Assembly: GCF_029030725.1 (NCBI RefSeq)
Contig: NZ_CP113162.1
Location: 804,501-868,500, forward strand
Source of the DNA: [Pseudomonas] carboxydohydrogena
GTDB lineage: Bacteria; Pseudomonadota; Alphaproteobacteria; Rhizobiales; Xanthobacteraceae
DNA: 64,000 bases
Direction: 5' to 3'
Shown: piece by piece, positions 26,470 through 35,306 of the stretch
Layout of the letters: each line of letters opens with the position of its first letter
How positions within the stretch are numbered: position 1 is the stretch's first letter
The notes under the pieces: generated by a model
What the model saw: the letters and a program-made list of their open reading frames with translations, nothing else
What the model was told of the DNA's origin: nothing
Database searches by the model: none
Made by a program: the position numbers and the translations under genes

Positions 26470-27492
26470 TTGCTCGAAATGGGACTGGATACGTTCGGCG
26501 ACGTGACCGCCGATGCGTCGGGACACTTGCTGCCCCACGCGCAGGTGATCCGCGACGTGATCGAGGAGGCGGTGCTGGCCGACAGTCTCGGCATCGATTT
26601 CATCGGCCTTGGCGAGCATCATCGTGCCGACTTCGCGATTTCCGCACCGGAAACGGTGCTGGCCGCCATTGCCGGGCAAACAAAGCGCATCCGTCTCGGC
26701 ACCGCCGTCACGGTGCTGTCGTCGGACGATCCGATCCGCGTGTTCCAGCGGTTCGCGACGCTCGATGCCGCGTCGAACGGCCGCGCGGAGGTCATCCTCG
26801 GGCGCGGCTCGTTTACCGAATCCTTTCCGCTGTTCGGTTTCCCGCTCGACCAGTACGAGCGGCTGTTTCAGGAGAAGCTCGATCTGTTCGTCGAGGTTCT
26901 CAAGCAGGAGCCCGTCAACTGGGAAGGCTCGATCCGTCCGCCGCTGGTCAACCAGAGCATCTTTCCGCCCATCGAACATGGGCGGTTGAAGGCATGGATC
27001 GGCGTCGGCGGCACGCCCGAGTCGGTGGTGCGCGCGGCCTATTACCAGTTGCCGTTGATGCTCGCGATCATCGGCGGCGATCCGCAACGCTTCGCACCCT
27101 ATGTCGATCTCTATCGCCGCACCCACGAGCAGCGCAAGACGCCGATGCAGCCGGTCGGCATTCATTCGCCGGGCTATGTCGCCGCGACGGACGAACAGGC
27201 GCGCGCGGAATTCTGGCTGCCCTATAAAGGCATGCGTGACCGCATCGGCAAGGAGCGCGGCTGGCCGCCGATGGAGAAGGCCGAGTTCGAGCGCGAGATC
27301 GAGCACGGATCGCTCTACCTCGGCTCGCCCGACACGGTGGCGCGCAAGATCGCGGCGACGGTGAAGGCGCTCGGCGCGTCGCGATTCGATCTGAAATACA
27401 GCGCGGGCACGCTGTCGCACGGCAAGCTGATGACATGCATCGAACTCTATGGCCGCGAGGTGATACCGCGCGTGCGCGAGCTTCTCGCCTGA
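26470..27492 (+). CDS. LLM-class flavin-dependent oxidoreductase (luciferase-like)
   Basis: This 340-residue bacterial-luciferase-like monooxygenase has the GLGEHHRADFAISAPETVLAAIAGQTKRIRLGTAVTVLS region that lines the flavin site and the family end RELLA. It should use reduced FMN or F420-like flavin; substrate unknown. The start is a TTG at 26470 with GGAGG six bases upstream; an ATG three codons later has poor spacing. It stands alone between panE and the convergent ABC-transporter operon. Confidence 0.85.
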   Translation: MLEMGLDTFGDVTADASGHLLPHAQVIRDVIEEAVLADSLGIDFIGLGEHHRADFAISAPETVLAAIAGQTKRIRLGTAVTVLSSDDPIRVFQRFATLDAASNGRAEVILGRGSFTESFPLFGFPLDQYERLFQEKLDLFVEVLKQEPVNWEGSIRPPLVNQSIFPPIEHGRLKAWIGVGGTPESVVRAAYYQLPLMLAIIGGDPQRFAPYVDLYRRTHEQRKTPMQPVGIHSPGYVAATDEQARAEFWLPYKGMRDRIGKERGWPPMEKAEFEREIEHGSLYLGSPDTVARKIAATVKALGASRFDLKYSAGTLSHGKLMTCIELYGREVIPRVRELLA

Positions 27493-27497
27493 AGCGT

Positions 27498-28274
27498 TCA
27501 GCGCGGCGCTGTTGAAGGCCCCACGACGTGGCGGCCGGACGGCGTGGTCTCGACTTCGAGCGCGACGCCATAGAGCGACGACAGTTGTCCGGGCGTCAGC
27601 ACATCGGCGGCCGGACCGGTGATGAAGCGTTCGCGGCCGAGGATCGCGACCTGATCGGCGACGAGGAACGCATGTTCGGGTTCATGCGTCGACAGCACCA
27701 CGGCAAGGCCGCTCGCCGCAAGGCTGCGCACGGTATCGAGCACCAGAATGCGGTTGGCGAGATCGAGGCTTGCGGTCGGTTCGTCCATCACCACGATGCG
27801 CGATTGCTGCGCCAGAGCGCGGGCGATCAGCGCGAGCTGGCGCTGTCCGCCGGAGATCCGCGTCGAGTCCCGCTCTGCCAGCGCGCCGATGCCGAGCGTC
27901 TCCAGTGCAGCGGTCGCGGCATCATAATCGGCCTGTTTCGGCGCGCCGAAGGTGCCGAGATAGGCGGTGCGTCCCATCACCACCAGATCGAGGACGGTGT
28001 AGGCGAATTCGCTTGGATGCGCCTGCGGCACATAGGCGATGTGGCGGGCGATGCGCTCGCGGCTGAGTTGCGCAAGCGCCTCGCCGTCGAGATGCACGCC
28101 GCCTGCGAGAGATGGAATGAGGCCCATCAGCGTCTTGAACAGCGTGGTCTTGCCGATGCCGTTCGGTCCGAGCAGGCAGGTGACGGTGCCGGGTTCGATC
28201 GCAAGATCGATGCCGCTGGCAATTTCTGTGCGTCCATAACCGATGGCGAGGCCGTCCGCGTCGAGCAGGCTCAT
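27498..28274 (-). CDS. FecE/FhuC-type ABC transporter ATP-binding protein
   Basis: This 258-residue ATPase has a Walker A GPNGIGKTTLFKTL, signature ISGGQRQLALIARAL and Walker B RIVVMDEPTASLD. The sequence is of the class that drives metal-chelate import (iron siderophore, haem, cobalamin or, in the MolBC branch, molybdate). It overlaps the permease gene by four bases and forms the last gene of a minus-strand substrate-binding/permease/ATPase operon. Confidence 0.92.
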   Translation of the reverse strand: MSLLDADGLAIGYGRTEIASGIDLAIEPGTVTCLLGPNGIGKTTLFKTLMGLIPSLAGGVHLDGEALAQLSRERIARHIAYVPQAHPSEFAYTVLDLVVMGRTAYLGTFGAPKQADYDAATAALETLGIGALAERDSTRISGGQRQLALIARALAQQSRIVVMDEPTASLDLANRILVLDTVRSLAASGLAVVLSTHEPEHAFLVADQVAILGRERFITGPAADVLTPGQLSSLYGVALEVETTPSGRHVVGPSTAPR

Positions 28275-29275
28275 GGCAGGAACCTCCGCCGGTTGTGCGC
28301 GAGGAGCCAGACAAACACCGGGCCGCCGATCACGGCGGTGAGTACGCCGAGCGGAATCTCGATGCGCGCGCCGGAGCGGGCCAGCGTATCGACGCCGATC
28401 ATGAAGGCGGCGCCAAGCAGGATCGCGGCGGGCAGCAGCCGGTCGAAACGCGGGCCGACCAGCAGCCGCGCCATATGCGGCACCATCAGCCCGACCCAGC
28501 CGATCACGCCGGAAATGGCGACCACGCTCGCTGTGACGAGGGTGGCGGCTGCAATGACGATGGCGCGCAGCCGCCCGACCTCGACGCCGAGCGCGCGTGC
28601 TTCGTCATCGCCGAGCGAGAGGACGCCGATCCGCCAGCGCAGCAGGATCAGCGGCACGAGACCCGCGAGCACCACGGGCACGGTCGCGGCGACGTCATGC
28701 GCCTTGACGCCGGACAGGCTGCCGAGCAGCCAGAAGGTGATCGCGGGCAACTGGTCGTAGGGATCGGCCAGCACTTTCACCAGCGAGATCGCGGCACCGG
28801 CGAGCGCGCCGACCACGATGCCCGCGAGCACCAGCACCAGCACGTCGCCGCTCGATCGCAGCGCGCGCGCCAGCGTCACCACGAGGATGACGGTGGCGAG
28901 ACCCCCGGCGAAGCCGAGAAACTGGATCATCGCCACCGGGAAGCCGAGCAGGATGCCGACCACGGCGCCGAGGCCCGCGCCGGTCGAGACGCCGAGGATG
29001 TCGGGCGATACCAGCGGATTGCGGAACAGGCTTTGATAGGCGGCGCCCGCCGCCGCCAGCGCCGCGCCGACGAAGCCGGCCGCGACGATGCGCGGCAGGC
29101 GGATGTTGAACAGCACGGTGTCGATGGTGCCCTGCACGTTGCCACCGCTGAGCCGCTGCCACAGCGCCTCGACCACCGCGAGCGGGGGAATGCGATAAGG
29201 CCCGATGCCTGCCGCCAGTAACGCGGCGGCGATCAGGAGCGCTGTGAGCGCGAGAAGGATGGTTGCCGTGCGCAA
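28271..29275 (-). CDS. FecCD-type ABC transporter permease
   Basis: This 334-residue BtuC/FecCD permease has about ten membrane helices. The AAYQSLFRNPLVSPDILGVSTGAGLGAV block near residue 80 and the cytoplasmic LGVEVGRLRAIVIAAATLVTASVVAISGVIGWVGLMVPHMAR segment are typical. It would form a homodimeric channel for a metal chelate. It overlaps the ATPase gene by four bases and begins 9 bases after the binding-protein gene. Confidence 0.93.
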   Translation of the reverse strand: MRTATILLALTALLIAAALLAAGIGPYRIPPLAVVEALWQRLSGGNVQGTIDTVLFNIRLPRIVAAGFVGAALAAAGAAYQSLFRNPLVSPDILGVSTGAGLGAVVGILLGFPVAMIQFLGFAGGLATVILVVTLARALRSSGDVLVLVLAGIVVGALAGAAISLVKVLADPYDQLPAITFWLLGSLSGVKAHDVAATVPVVLAGLVPLILLRWRIGVLSLGDDEARALGVEVGRLRAIVIAAATLVTASVVAISGVIGWVGLMVPHMARLLVGPRFDRLLPAAILLGAAFMIGVDTLARSGARIEIPLGVLTAVIGGPVFVWLLAHNRRRFLP

Positions 29276-29284
29276 GGGAGCGGC

Positions 29285-30334
29285 TCAGCCTCCGGAGCCG
29301 CCGAGCAATGCGGTCAATTCGCCGTCGCTCGGTTCGACCTGATAGAATGTCGTGTAGAACGAGCGGATTTCGTCGCGCAGATTTCCGTCTGTCTTGTCCG
29401 GATAGAGCGTGTGCAGCAGCCAGATCAGGCCCGCGAAACGGTTGAGCGAGGGCGGCGCGTCGATGAAACCATAGGGCAGGCCGGGCGCGAGAAAGACGCG
29501 TCCGTCCGCGACCGCAGGCACCGGCTTCCATTCTTGCTTCTGCGCGATGCCGTCCTTGAAAGCGCGGTCGAGCGTGATGATGGTGTCGGGCGCCCATGAG
29601 ATCACCTGTTCGGGCGAGACGCGGACGATGCCGCCTTTCTCGCGCAGGCCCTCCACCACGTTGACGCCGCCGACGCGTTCGATGATCTCGGTGTTGATCG
29701 AGCCTTTCGAACCGGATTCGAGTCCCTCGGGGCCGCGCGCGAGATAGATGCGCGGACGTTTCGCCGCCGGAATCTCCGCGATGGTTTTGTCGACGCGCGC
29801 GAGAATAGCCTCGGCGGCCTTCGCCAGCATCTCCCCGCGCTCCTTCACGCCGAGAATGTCGGCCAACAGTCGCAGCGAAGCCGGTGTGTTCTCGAAGCGT
29901 CCGTCGATCAGCAGATACGGAATGCCGGTCTGCGTCTGCACGCGGTCGGCGAGCGAGCGATAGGTGTCGTTGATGGTGCCGTAGTCGATGATGATCTCGG
30001 GCCTGGCGGCGAGCAGGCGTTCGAGATTGAGCGTATCGCCGCGCCCGGTGACGCGTCCGAGTTCCGGCAGATCGCGTGTCGCGGGCAGGAGGTAGGGTTT
30101 TTGGGCATCGCGCGGGGCGCGGACCCAGCCGATCATGTCCTGCGGCGCGAGCACATAAAGCATGACGGAGGCGGGCGGCCCCGCGGCAAACACCCGCGTG
30201 ATCGTATCCGGGATATCGACGGTGCGGCCCGCGGAATCGGTGACGGTGCGCGCGGCGGCCGCCGTAGTGAGCATCACGGCGGCGACGAAACCGGCGAGGG
30301 CACCAAGAGCGCGGCGGCGGCTGGCGTTTGTCAT
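29285..30334 (-). CDS. periplasmic metal-chelate binding protein of a FecBCD-type ABC importer
   Basis: This 349-residue protein has a signal peptide (RRRALGALAGFVAAVMLTTAAAA, cleavage near residue 30 after AAA) and a helical-backbone metal receptor fold: TVTDSAGRTVDIPDTITRVFA, PEIIIDYGTIND and EIIERVGGVNVVEG. Family ligands include ferric siderophores, haem, cobalamin and molybdate. No TonB receptor lies beside it, so the ligand is open. The ATG at 30334 has GGAG eight bases upstream; the longer frame from 30379 would put an RRR patch before the signal. It is the first gene of the operon. Confidence 0.85.
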   Translation of the reverse strand: MTNASRRRALGALAGFVAAVMLTTAAAARTVTDSAGRTVDIPDTITRVFAAGPPASVMLYVLAPQDMIGWVRAPRDAQKPYLLPATRDLPELGRVTGRGDTLNLERLLAARPEIIIDYGTINDTYRSLADRVQTQTGIPYLLIDGRFENTPASLRLLADILGVKERGEMLAKAAEAILARVDKTIAEIPAAKRPRIYLARGPEGLESGSKGSINTEIIERVGGVNVVEGLREKGGIVRVSPEQVISWAPDTIITLDRAFKDGIAQKQEWKPVPAVADGRVFLAPGLPYGFIDAPPSLNRFAGLIWLLHTLYPDKTDGNLRDEIRSFYTTFYQVEPSDGELTALLGGSGG

Positions 30335-30425
30335 CGCGACTCCGGATCTCCTGCGAGGTTCGGCTGAAATATAGGCCATAATGATTCACGCGTCAGCCGC
30401 ATAACTTGCCGCGGCGGCCGTCGGT

Positions 30426-31271
30426 TTACGGCCTGCAAAGCTCCACAAGCGTCTGCGTCAGGATGCCGTCCGCCTTCGCCAGTTCGTCGAGGATCGAATA
30501 ATGATGGTGGCCCGGCAGGACGTAGAGTTTGGCGTCAAGGCCCGCGGCCTGCGCGGCACGCGCGTAATCGGCGGACTGCCGCTGCAATTCGGGCAGTTCG
30601 TTTCCACCCGACATGATGCGCATCGGCGGCAGGCTCGCGCGCAATTGGTGCTGCGGGCTGAGGTCGCGGATCTCGTCCGGTGTCAATTGCAGCGGGTCGT
30701 TGAGGTAATTCAGCGATAGCGGTTCGAGGTCGAAAATGCCGCTGATCGGCATGGTGCCGCGCACCGCCGGATGACCGGCGGTGATGGCGGCGAGGTGGCC
30801 GCCCGCCGACCAGCCCCCGACGTAAATCCTGTTCGGGTCGTAGCCGGGACCGATGGCGTCTTGCAGATGCGTCAGGCCGTGGCGGATTTCATCGACGATC
30901 TCATCGAGCCGTGCCTGCGGCGCCAGCGTGTAGCCGAGAGCCGCAAAATCGATGCCGCGCGCGTTCGGGCCTTCGGCGAGAAACGAGAACATCGAGATGA
31001 CGTTGCGCACCCAGTAGCCGCCATGGATGAAGACGAACAGCGGTGCGCCCGCATGGCCCGAGGGAAAGTAGTCGAAGCACTGGCGCTCGCGCGGCCCATA
31101 GGCTTTGTCGAGCACGGCATCGGAGCGGCGGCGGGCCTCCGCGCTGCGCTGGACCCATTTGACGAGCCATTGCGGGCTGTCGGCGACCGCCTTGCTGTTG
31201 TTGTAGGCGTCGTCGAGCAGGGCGCGCGTCATGCCGCGATAGACGATCTGCGAAGCGGTTGTGTCTGGCAT
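30426..31271 (-). CDS. alpha/beta hydrolase, kynurenine-formamidase-like
   Basis: This 281-residue hydrolase has HGGYW, which forms the oxyanion hole, and the nucleophile elbow GGWSAGGH (catalytic Ser). The C-terminal His lies in LPGHHHYSILDEL. This arrangement is typical of the esterase/lipase group that includes kynurenine formamidases of the BNA7 type. No tryptophan-degradation gene is nearby, so the substrate is uncertain. The ATG at 31271 is taken; the longer frame adds 13 hydrophobic residues that do not look like a full signal peptide. Confidence 0.8.
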   Translation of the reverse strand: MPDTTASQIVYRGMTRALLDDAYNNSKAVADSPQWLVKWVQRSAEARRRSDAVLDKAYGPRERQCFDYFPSGHAGAPLFVFIHGGYWVRNVISMFSFLAEGPNARGIDFAALGYTLAPQARLDEIVDEIRHGLTHLQDAIGPGYDPNRIYVGGWSAGGHLAAITAGHPAVRGTMPISGIFDLEPLSLNYLNDPLQLTPDEIRDLSPQHQLRASLPPMRIMSGGNELPELQRQSADYARAAQAAGLDAKLYVLPGHHHYSILDELAKADGILTQTLVELCRP

Positions 31272-31370
31272 CGGAAAAGCCGGTTCGGAAAAGAGAATGC
31301 ACGCTAGCAAAGCCGTTTCATCCGGCCAACAGCCATTGACGCGGCATCGCGGTGGCGGCTTGATAGCGCG

Positions 31371-32129
31371 ATGGCGGACATCGCTCCCGACTCAAGATTC
31401 GCATCGCGGTTCCTTGCCTCGCCGAATTTCGACGAGCGCGACGGGAGTCCGGTGGATATCGTGGTGCTGCATTATACCGGGATGCCGGAGGAGGAAGCGG
31501 CACTGGCGCGGCTGTGCGATCCGGAGGCGAAAGTCTCCTCCCATTATGTGGTGCGCGAGAGCGGCGAGATCGTGCAGCTTGTCGCCGAAGACAAGCGCGC
31601 CTGGCACGCGGGCGTGTCGCGCTGGCGGGAGTGGACGGACATCAACGCGCGTTCGATCGGCATCGAGATCGTCAATCCCGGCCATGATGGCGGCTGCCCG
31701 CCGTTTCCGGACGTGCAGATCGAGGCGGTGATCGCGCTCACCCGCGATATCGCGACGCGCCGGCATATCCCGCGCGATCAGGTGCTGGCGCATTCGGACA
31801 TCGCGCCGCAGCGCAAGCAGGACCCCGGCGAGTGGTTTCCGTGGGAACGGCTTGCGGCGGAGGGCGTCGGCCTGTGGGTCGAGCCGGTGCCGCCGTTCGA
31901 CGAGGCGTTCGAGGCGAAGCCGCGCGAACTGGATGCCTTCGTCGAGGCGCTCGCGACTTACGGATACGGGGTGGAGCTCTCCGATCCGTGCGAGACCAAG
32001 CAGGCCATTGTCGCCGCCTTCCAGCGGCATTTCCGTCCCATACGGGTCGACGGGCGGGTGGATCGCTCCAGTATCGATACGATGCTGCGGCTCCTGATGG
32101 CGCGGCAGGCGATGGCGGCGGAATCGTAA
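31371..32129 (+). CDS. N-acetylmuramoyl-L-alanine amidase (AmiD/AmpD family)
   Basis: This 252-residue zinc amidase cleaves the bond between muramic acid and the peptide stem. Zinc ligands are H34 (VVLHYTGM), H141 and D151 (LAHSDIAPQRKQDPGEWF). A catalytic-domain IGIEIVNPGHDGG block follows the usual pattern. Residues about 190-250 form a C-terminal peptidoglycan-binding-like helical module (YGYGVEL, IVAAFQRHFRP). There is no N-terminal signal peptide or lipobox, so cytoplasmic muropeptide recycling is favoured over periplasmic AmiD activity. Confidence 0.88.
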   Translation: MADIAPDSRFASRFLASPNFDERDGSPVDIVVLHYTGMPEEEAALARLCDPEAKVSSHYVVRESGEIVQLVAEDKRAWHAGVSRWREWTDINARSIGIEIVNPGHDGGCPPFPDVQIEAVIALTRDIATRRHIPRDQVLAHSDIAPQRKQDPGEWFPWERLAAEGVGLWVEPVPPFDEAFEAKPRELDAFVEALATYGYGVELSDPCETKQAIVAAFQRHFRPIRVDGRVDRSSIDTMLRLLMARQAMAAES

Positions 32130-32186
32130 CCATTCGTCAAGACATTCATGGTTACCAAAGTGTCAAACAGCTTTGGGATCAGGGCC

Positions 32187-32954
32187 ATGAACGCGCAGGA
32201 CGACAGTCACCATACCGGCAATTCGCAGGGTGATGGCGGTGGCCAGTCGCTCGTCCCCGCCGCCTCTGCGCGCGCCGAAAGCGAGAGTTCCACGGAGAGC
32301 AAGGCCAAGGATTTTTCCGGAGGCGAGTCGAAAAACATCACGCTTCAGCGGTTACCGCCGCAGGGTTCCTGGGAAGACATCGTGTTCGGCGATGCGCCGC
32401 CGCAGCCGCAGAACCCGCGCCAGTTTTCCTCGATGGCCCTGATGATCGGGGTGGCTGCGCTCGTCGGCGTGATGAGCAGCGTCGGCACCACCTGGTTCTC
32501 GAACGAACATTTCGGCAGGGACGACAAGGCGCAGGTCGCCGTGGCCGAGCGCAACCGCGCGATCGACAACGCCTTGGCGCAGGTCAATTCCGAGTTGCAG
32601 TCGTTGAAGATGTCGTCTGAAAATGCCGCCAAAACCAATGCCGGCAAGATCGCCAAGTTCAGCGAGGCGCTCGAGAAGATAAAAGCCGCCGACGCGACCG
32701 GCAGCATTCCGGCGCCCGCCGCGCCCGCGCCGGTTCCGGCCAAGCCCGCCCCGCAGATTGCCCGGTTGCCGACCATCGATGGCTGGGTCGTGCGGGCCGT
32801 CGCCAATGGCGGCGCGCTGGTCGAGGGCCGCGCCGGTATTTTCGAGGTCTATGCCGGCGATCCGTTGCCGGGTGTGGGCCGGGTCGATGCGATCCGCCGG
32901 CAGGACGGCCGCTGGGTGGTGGTGACGAGCCGCGGGCTGATTGTCGCGAGGTAA
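32187..32954 (+). CDS. single-pass membrane protein with coiled-coil and proline-rich linker
   Basis: This 255-residue protein has no assigned family. It has a Ser/Gly/Glu-rich cytoplasmic N-terminus (about 1-85), one membrane helix (about 90-112, SSMALMIGVAALVGVMSSVG), and a coiled-coil-like Glu/Lys/Ala segment (about 118-170). An Ala-Pro linker follows, then a C-terminal beta-rich domain (GWVVRAVANGGALVEGRAGIFEVYAGDPLPGVGRVDAIRRQ...). The layout suggests an inner-membrane anchor with a periplasmic domain. The ATG at 32187 is preferred over one 13 codons upstream. Similar proteins seem common in this bacterial group but without known function. Confidence 0.65.
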   Translation: MNAQDDSHHTGNSQGDGGGQSLVPAASARAESESSTESKAKDFSGGESKNITLQRLPPQGSWEDIVFGDAPPQPQNPRQFSSMALMIGVAALVGVMSSVGTTWFSNEHFGRDDKAQVAVAERNRAIDNALAQVNSELQSLKMSSENAAKTNAGKIAKFSEALEKIKAADATGSIPAPAAPAPVPAKPAPQIARLPTIDGWVVRAVANGGALVEGRAGIFEVYAGDPLPGVGRVDAIRRQDGRWVVVTSRGLIVAR

Positions 32955-33077
32955 GTTCCCGTCTCACCGGTGCGTAAATCCGTTGCCGGAAATCTCCGAT
33001 AAAATTTGAGCCTTTGCTTGAACGCTACGGCATGATCTTGCTGGCATGGTGCGCCTCATCGACAATGAGGTACATGC

Positions 33078-33323
33078 ATGACGGGCGATATAAATTTTTC
33101 TCCGGACAACGTCGTCAGATTCTTTGCCACGGAAGTGCGCGAGGCAACGGATGACGTGTGGCCCTCGCATGCCAACGACAATGCCTGTCCGTATTGCGGC
33201 GGAGTGCTGATGCCCGGCGACAAGGCGACGGATTGTTCGAGCTATAACCCGCGCATGCCGAGGATGTCGCCGCGTGCCTGGCGCGCGCTCGAGGACCGCA
33301 TGATGGGCCCGTGCTCGTATTGA
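33078..33323 (+). CDS. small hypothetical protein with a CPYCG motif
   Basis: This 81-residue protein carries CPYCGG near residue 37 and further cysteines (DCSS and GPCSY at the end), which could form a small zinc-binding knuckle. The N-terminus SPDNVVRFF and the MPRMSPRAWRALEDRMMGPCSY end are distinctive. There is no signal peptide. It is free-standing, with cspA convergent 185 bases downstream. I do not recognise a named family. Confidence 0.6.
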   Translation: MTGDINFSPDNVVRFFATEVREATDDVWPSHANDNACPYCGGVLMPGDKATDCSSYNPRMPRMSPRAWRALEDRMMGPCSY

Positions 33324-33371
33324 ACCTGCGTTTCGTGCCGTTGTGCCAGCAGGTCCATGGGAAATGCAGGC

Positions 33372-33412
33372 AAAATAAAAAGGCCGATCGACCGGATGAC
33401 GGTGGATGGCCT
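33372..33412 (-). terminator. rho-independent terminator downstream of cspA
   Basis: Read on the minus strand, AGGCC...ACCG/CGGT...GGCCT forms an interrupted hairpin (33381-33412) followed directly by TTTTTATTTT. It lies about 100 bases after the cspA stop, so a 3' untranslated region of that length is implied. Confidence 0.65.
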
Positions 33413-33508
33413 CGGGGACTTGCCCAGTCGGTTTGATTTAGTCGATCAACGATCTTGTGCCGAATTGTGCGCGGACCCGAAGAGATTTCAGGTTCGCGAA
33501 GGCCGGGA

Positions 33509-33709
33509 TTAAACCTTCAGGTTTTCCGCCGACGTCTTGCCGCGATTGGCGACTTCCTCGAACTCGATAGTCTGTCCTTCGTTCAGCGAAGTCAGGCCCG
33601 CCTTTTCAACCGCCGAGATATGCACGAACACATCCTTGCCGCCGCCCGCGGGCTGGATGAATCCGTAGCCCTTGGTCGGGTTGAACCACTTCACAGTCCC
33701 TTTAGCCAT
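33509..33709 (-). CDS. cspA: cold-shock domain protein (CspA family)
   Basis: This 66-residue single cold-shock domain has RNP1 (KGYGFIQP) and RNP2 (DVFVHISAV), which bind single-stranded RNA/DNA. The protein acts as an RNA chaperone. GGAGAG lies 8 bases before the ATG. Its upstream region of about 210 bases contains no gene and could include a structured 5' leader, as is usual for csp genes; a hairpin at 33867-33904 belongs to the gene further upstream. Confidence 0.95.
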   Translation of the reverse strand: MAKGTVKWFNPTKGYGFIQPAGGGKDVFVHISAVEKAGLTSLNEGQTIEFEEVANRGKTSAENLKV

Positions 33710-33866
33710 TAGTCACTCTCCAGAAAGATACCAGTCGGCGCGCGGATGCGTGTCCAACGGCGCACACGATACGCAATTTATGCATGGGGTAAAGCGGCAA
33801 AGCCCGAATTCGCCGGATGGTACCGGACCGGCGGCGGTGGGCCGGGGGTATATTGCAATGCGAAGA

Positions 33867-33904
33867 GGCCACCTTCCGGCCGGGGGACGGGCCGGAAAGT
33901 GGCC
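33867..33904 (-). terminator. hairpin at 3' end of the His/Gly-rich secreted protein gene
   Basis: GGCCAC-C-TTCCGGCC pairs with GGCCGGAA-A-GTGGCC around an eight-base loop, a 14-pair stem with one mismatch. It lies 16 bases after the minus-strand gene's stop. The U-tract is weak (TCTT), so it may be an RNA-stabilising end or an inefficient terminator. Confidence 0.5.
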
Positions 33905-33920
33905 TTCATGACCGCGCGGA

Positions 33921-34169
33921 TCAGTAGCAGACGTTCACCGTCCGCCAGCGATAGCCATGGCGCGTCATGATGCGCTGGCGCCGCAGGCAGTCGTCATAAG
34001 CGGGGCCGCCGACATAGACAGGGCCGACGCCGAGGCCGTAGCCAAAACCGTAACCGCCGTGCCAGCCGTGATGGTGATGCCAGCCATGGGCGGACGCGGT
34101 GGTGGGCGCGAGGGCGGCAAAGGTCAGGGCGGTGGCCGCGGCAAGTCCAAGGGTGAGTTTGCGCAACAT
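33921..34169 (-). CDS. small secreted His/Gly/Tyr-rich protein
   Basis: This 82-residue protein has a clear signal peptide (MLRKLTLGLAAATALTFAAL ... ASAHG, cleavage after ASA near residue 28). The mature part begins with a His-rich run (GWHHHHGWHGG), continues with Gly/Tyr repeats and ends in DDCLRRQRIMTRHGYRWRTVNVCY, with two cysteines that may form a disulfide. The type is common in rhizobial periplasms, with metal-binding potential but no known function. The second ATG, with GGAG at proper spacing, is preferred over one two codons earlier. Confidence 0.75.
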   Translation of the reverse strand: MLRKLTLGLAAATALTFAALAPTTASAHGWHHHHGWHGGYGFGYGLGVGPVYVGGPAYDDCLRRQRIMTRHGYRWRTVNVCY

Positions 34170-34235
34170 GGTCATTCTCCGATAAGGGGCCGGGGTGGCC
34201 CGATATCGATTGGTTGCGCGCCCCGCCGGACAGGT

Positions 34236-35306
34236 TCATTCCGGTTCAGGGGAATCGGGATTTTTTTGCGCCTCGATCCGGGCGGCCGGATCGGCGCGGC
34301 GCATCAGGTCCTTCACCAGATCGGACAAAGCAGGGCGGGGCAGCGCCGCAAACGGCAGCGGCCGCGTCACATCCACGGCGGCAAGGCCAAGCCGCGCGGT
34401 CAGGAGGCCGTTCAGAATGCCTTCGCCAAGCCGTGCGGAGAGTTTCGCCGCGACGCCATGCCCCAGCACCTGCTGGATCAGGCTGTCGCTTGCCGCCATG
34501 CCGCCGGTGACGGCGAGATGTGCGATGACGTGTCGCATCAGTTTGATCATGCCGAGCGTGCCGGGGCGCCCGCCATAGAGCCGCGCCAGTTGCCGCACCA
34601 GCCGCAACGCCGCGACGAACACGAACAGCATGTCGATCACAGCACCCGGGCTGACGGCAGTGACGATGGAGACGCGCGAGGCCGCGCTCGAGATCAGCCG
34701 CCGCGCCTCCTGATCGAGCGGGGCCATCAATGTGCGCTCCGCAAGCCGCAGCATGTCGGCGCCGTCGATGATGTCGTGGGTGTGGCTCTGCATCACCGCG
34801 CGGGCGTGGGCGAGCTGCGGATTGTCGTGCGCGACTTTCAGGAGATCGCGGACGATGACGTCGCTCTCCTTGCGGTCGTCGGAGGCGAGCACCGCGTCGG
34901 CGCGCGCATGCAACTGCTCGATGGTGTCGAGCCGCGCCAGCGCCAGAGCTTCGCGCGCGACGATCACGACGAAGGCGAGTGCGCACAGCACCGCGAGCGC
35001 GATGCCGGTGACGCCCAGCGCCTCGCTGCGCGCGAACAGATCCTCGATCAGATTGGCAGCACCAAGTCCGAGGCCGAGCACGACAAGCCCGCCGAGTGTG
35101 GTCCAGAACAATCCGCCCCACGGAAAACGGCGGCGGCGCGGGCGGATGGATTCGATCGGCGCGGGCAGCGCCGGCGCATCCGGCTCGGGCGTGATGCGGA
35201 TGCCGCCATGGGGTGCGCGTCCGCTCTCGCCCGCTTCTGCGAGGGTGACGCGGGGGTCGTCGAGCCTGAACGAGGCGGGTTTGCGCGGGTGGCTGCGCTC
35301 GCTCAT
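34236..35306 (-). CDS. ycjF: YcjF-family inner membrane protein (TIGR01620/DUF697)
   Basis: This 356-residue protein has a proline-rich basic N-terminus and two membrane helices (about 63-85 and 95-118). A long helical region follows, then the DUF697 segment (about 205-300: VSIVTAVSPGAVIDMLFVFVAALRLVRQLARLYGG). YcjF is a partner of the GTPase-like YcjX, whose gene precedes it with a four-base overlap. The pair is stress-inducible in enteric bacteria; function is still unclear. Confidence 0.85.
   Translation of the reverse strand: MSERSHPRKPASFRLDDPRVTLAEAGESGRAPHGGIRITPEPDAPALPAPIESIRPRRRRFPWGGLFWTTLGGLVVLGLGLGAANLIEDLFARSEALGVTGIALAVLCALAFVVIVAREALALARLDTIEQLHARADAVLASDDRKESDVIVRDLLKVAHDNPQLAHARAVMQSHTHDIIDGADMLRLAERTLMAPLDQEARRLISSAASRVSIVTAVSPGAVIDMLFVFVAALRLVRQLARLYGGRPGTLGMIKLMRHVIAHLAVTGGMAASDSLIQQVLGHGVAAKLSARLGEGILNGLLTARLGLAAVDVTRPLPFAALPRPALSDLVKDLMRRADPAARIEAQKNPDSPEPE

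Noticed and set aside
33433-33449. TTGAT...ATCAA dyad after the 81-residue gene
   Set aside because: The arms match an FNR half-site but the spacer is seven bases instead of four, and it lies in the 3' region of cspA, not upstream of a gene.
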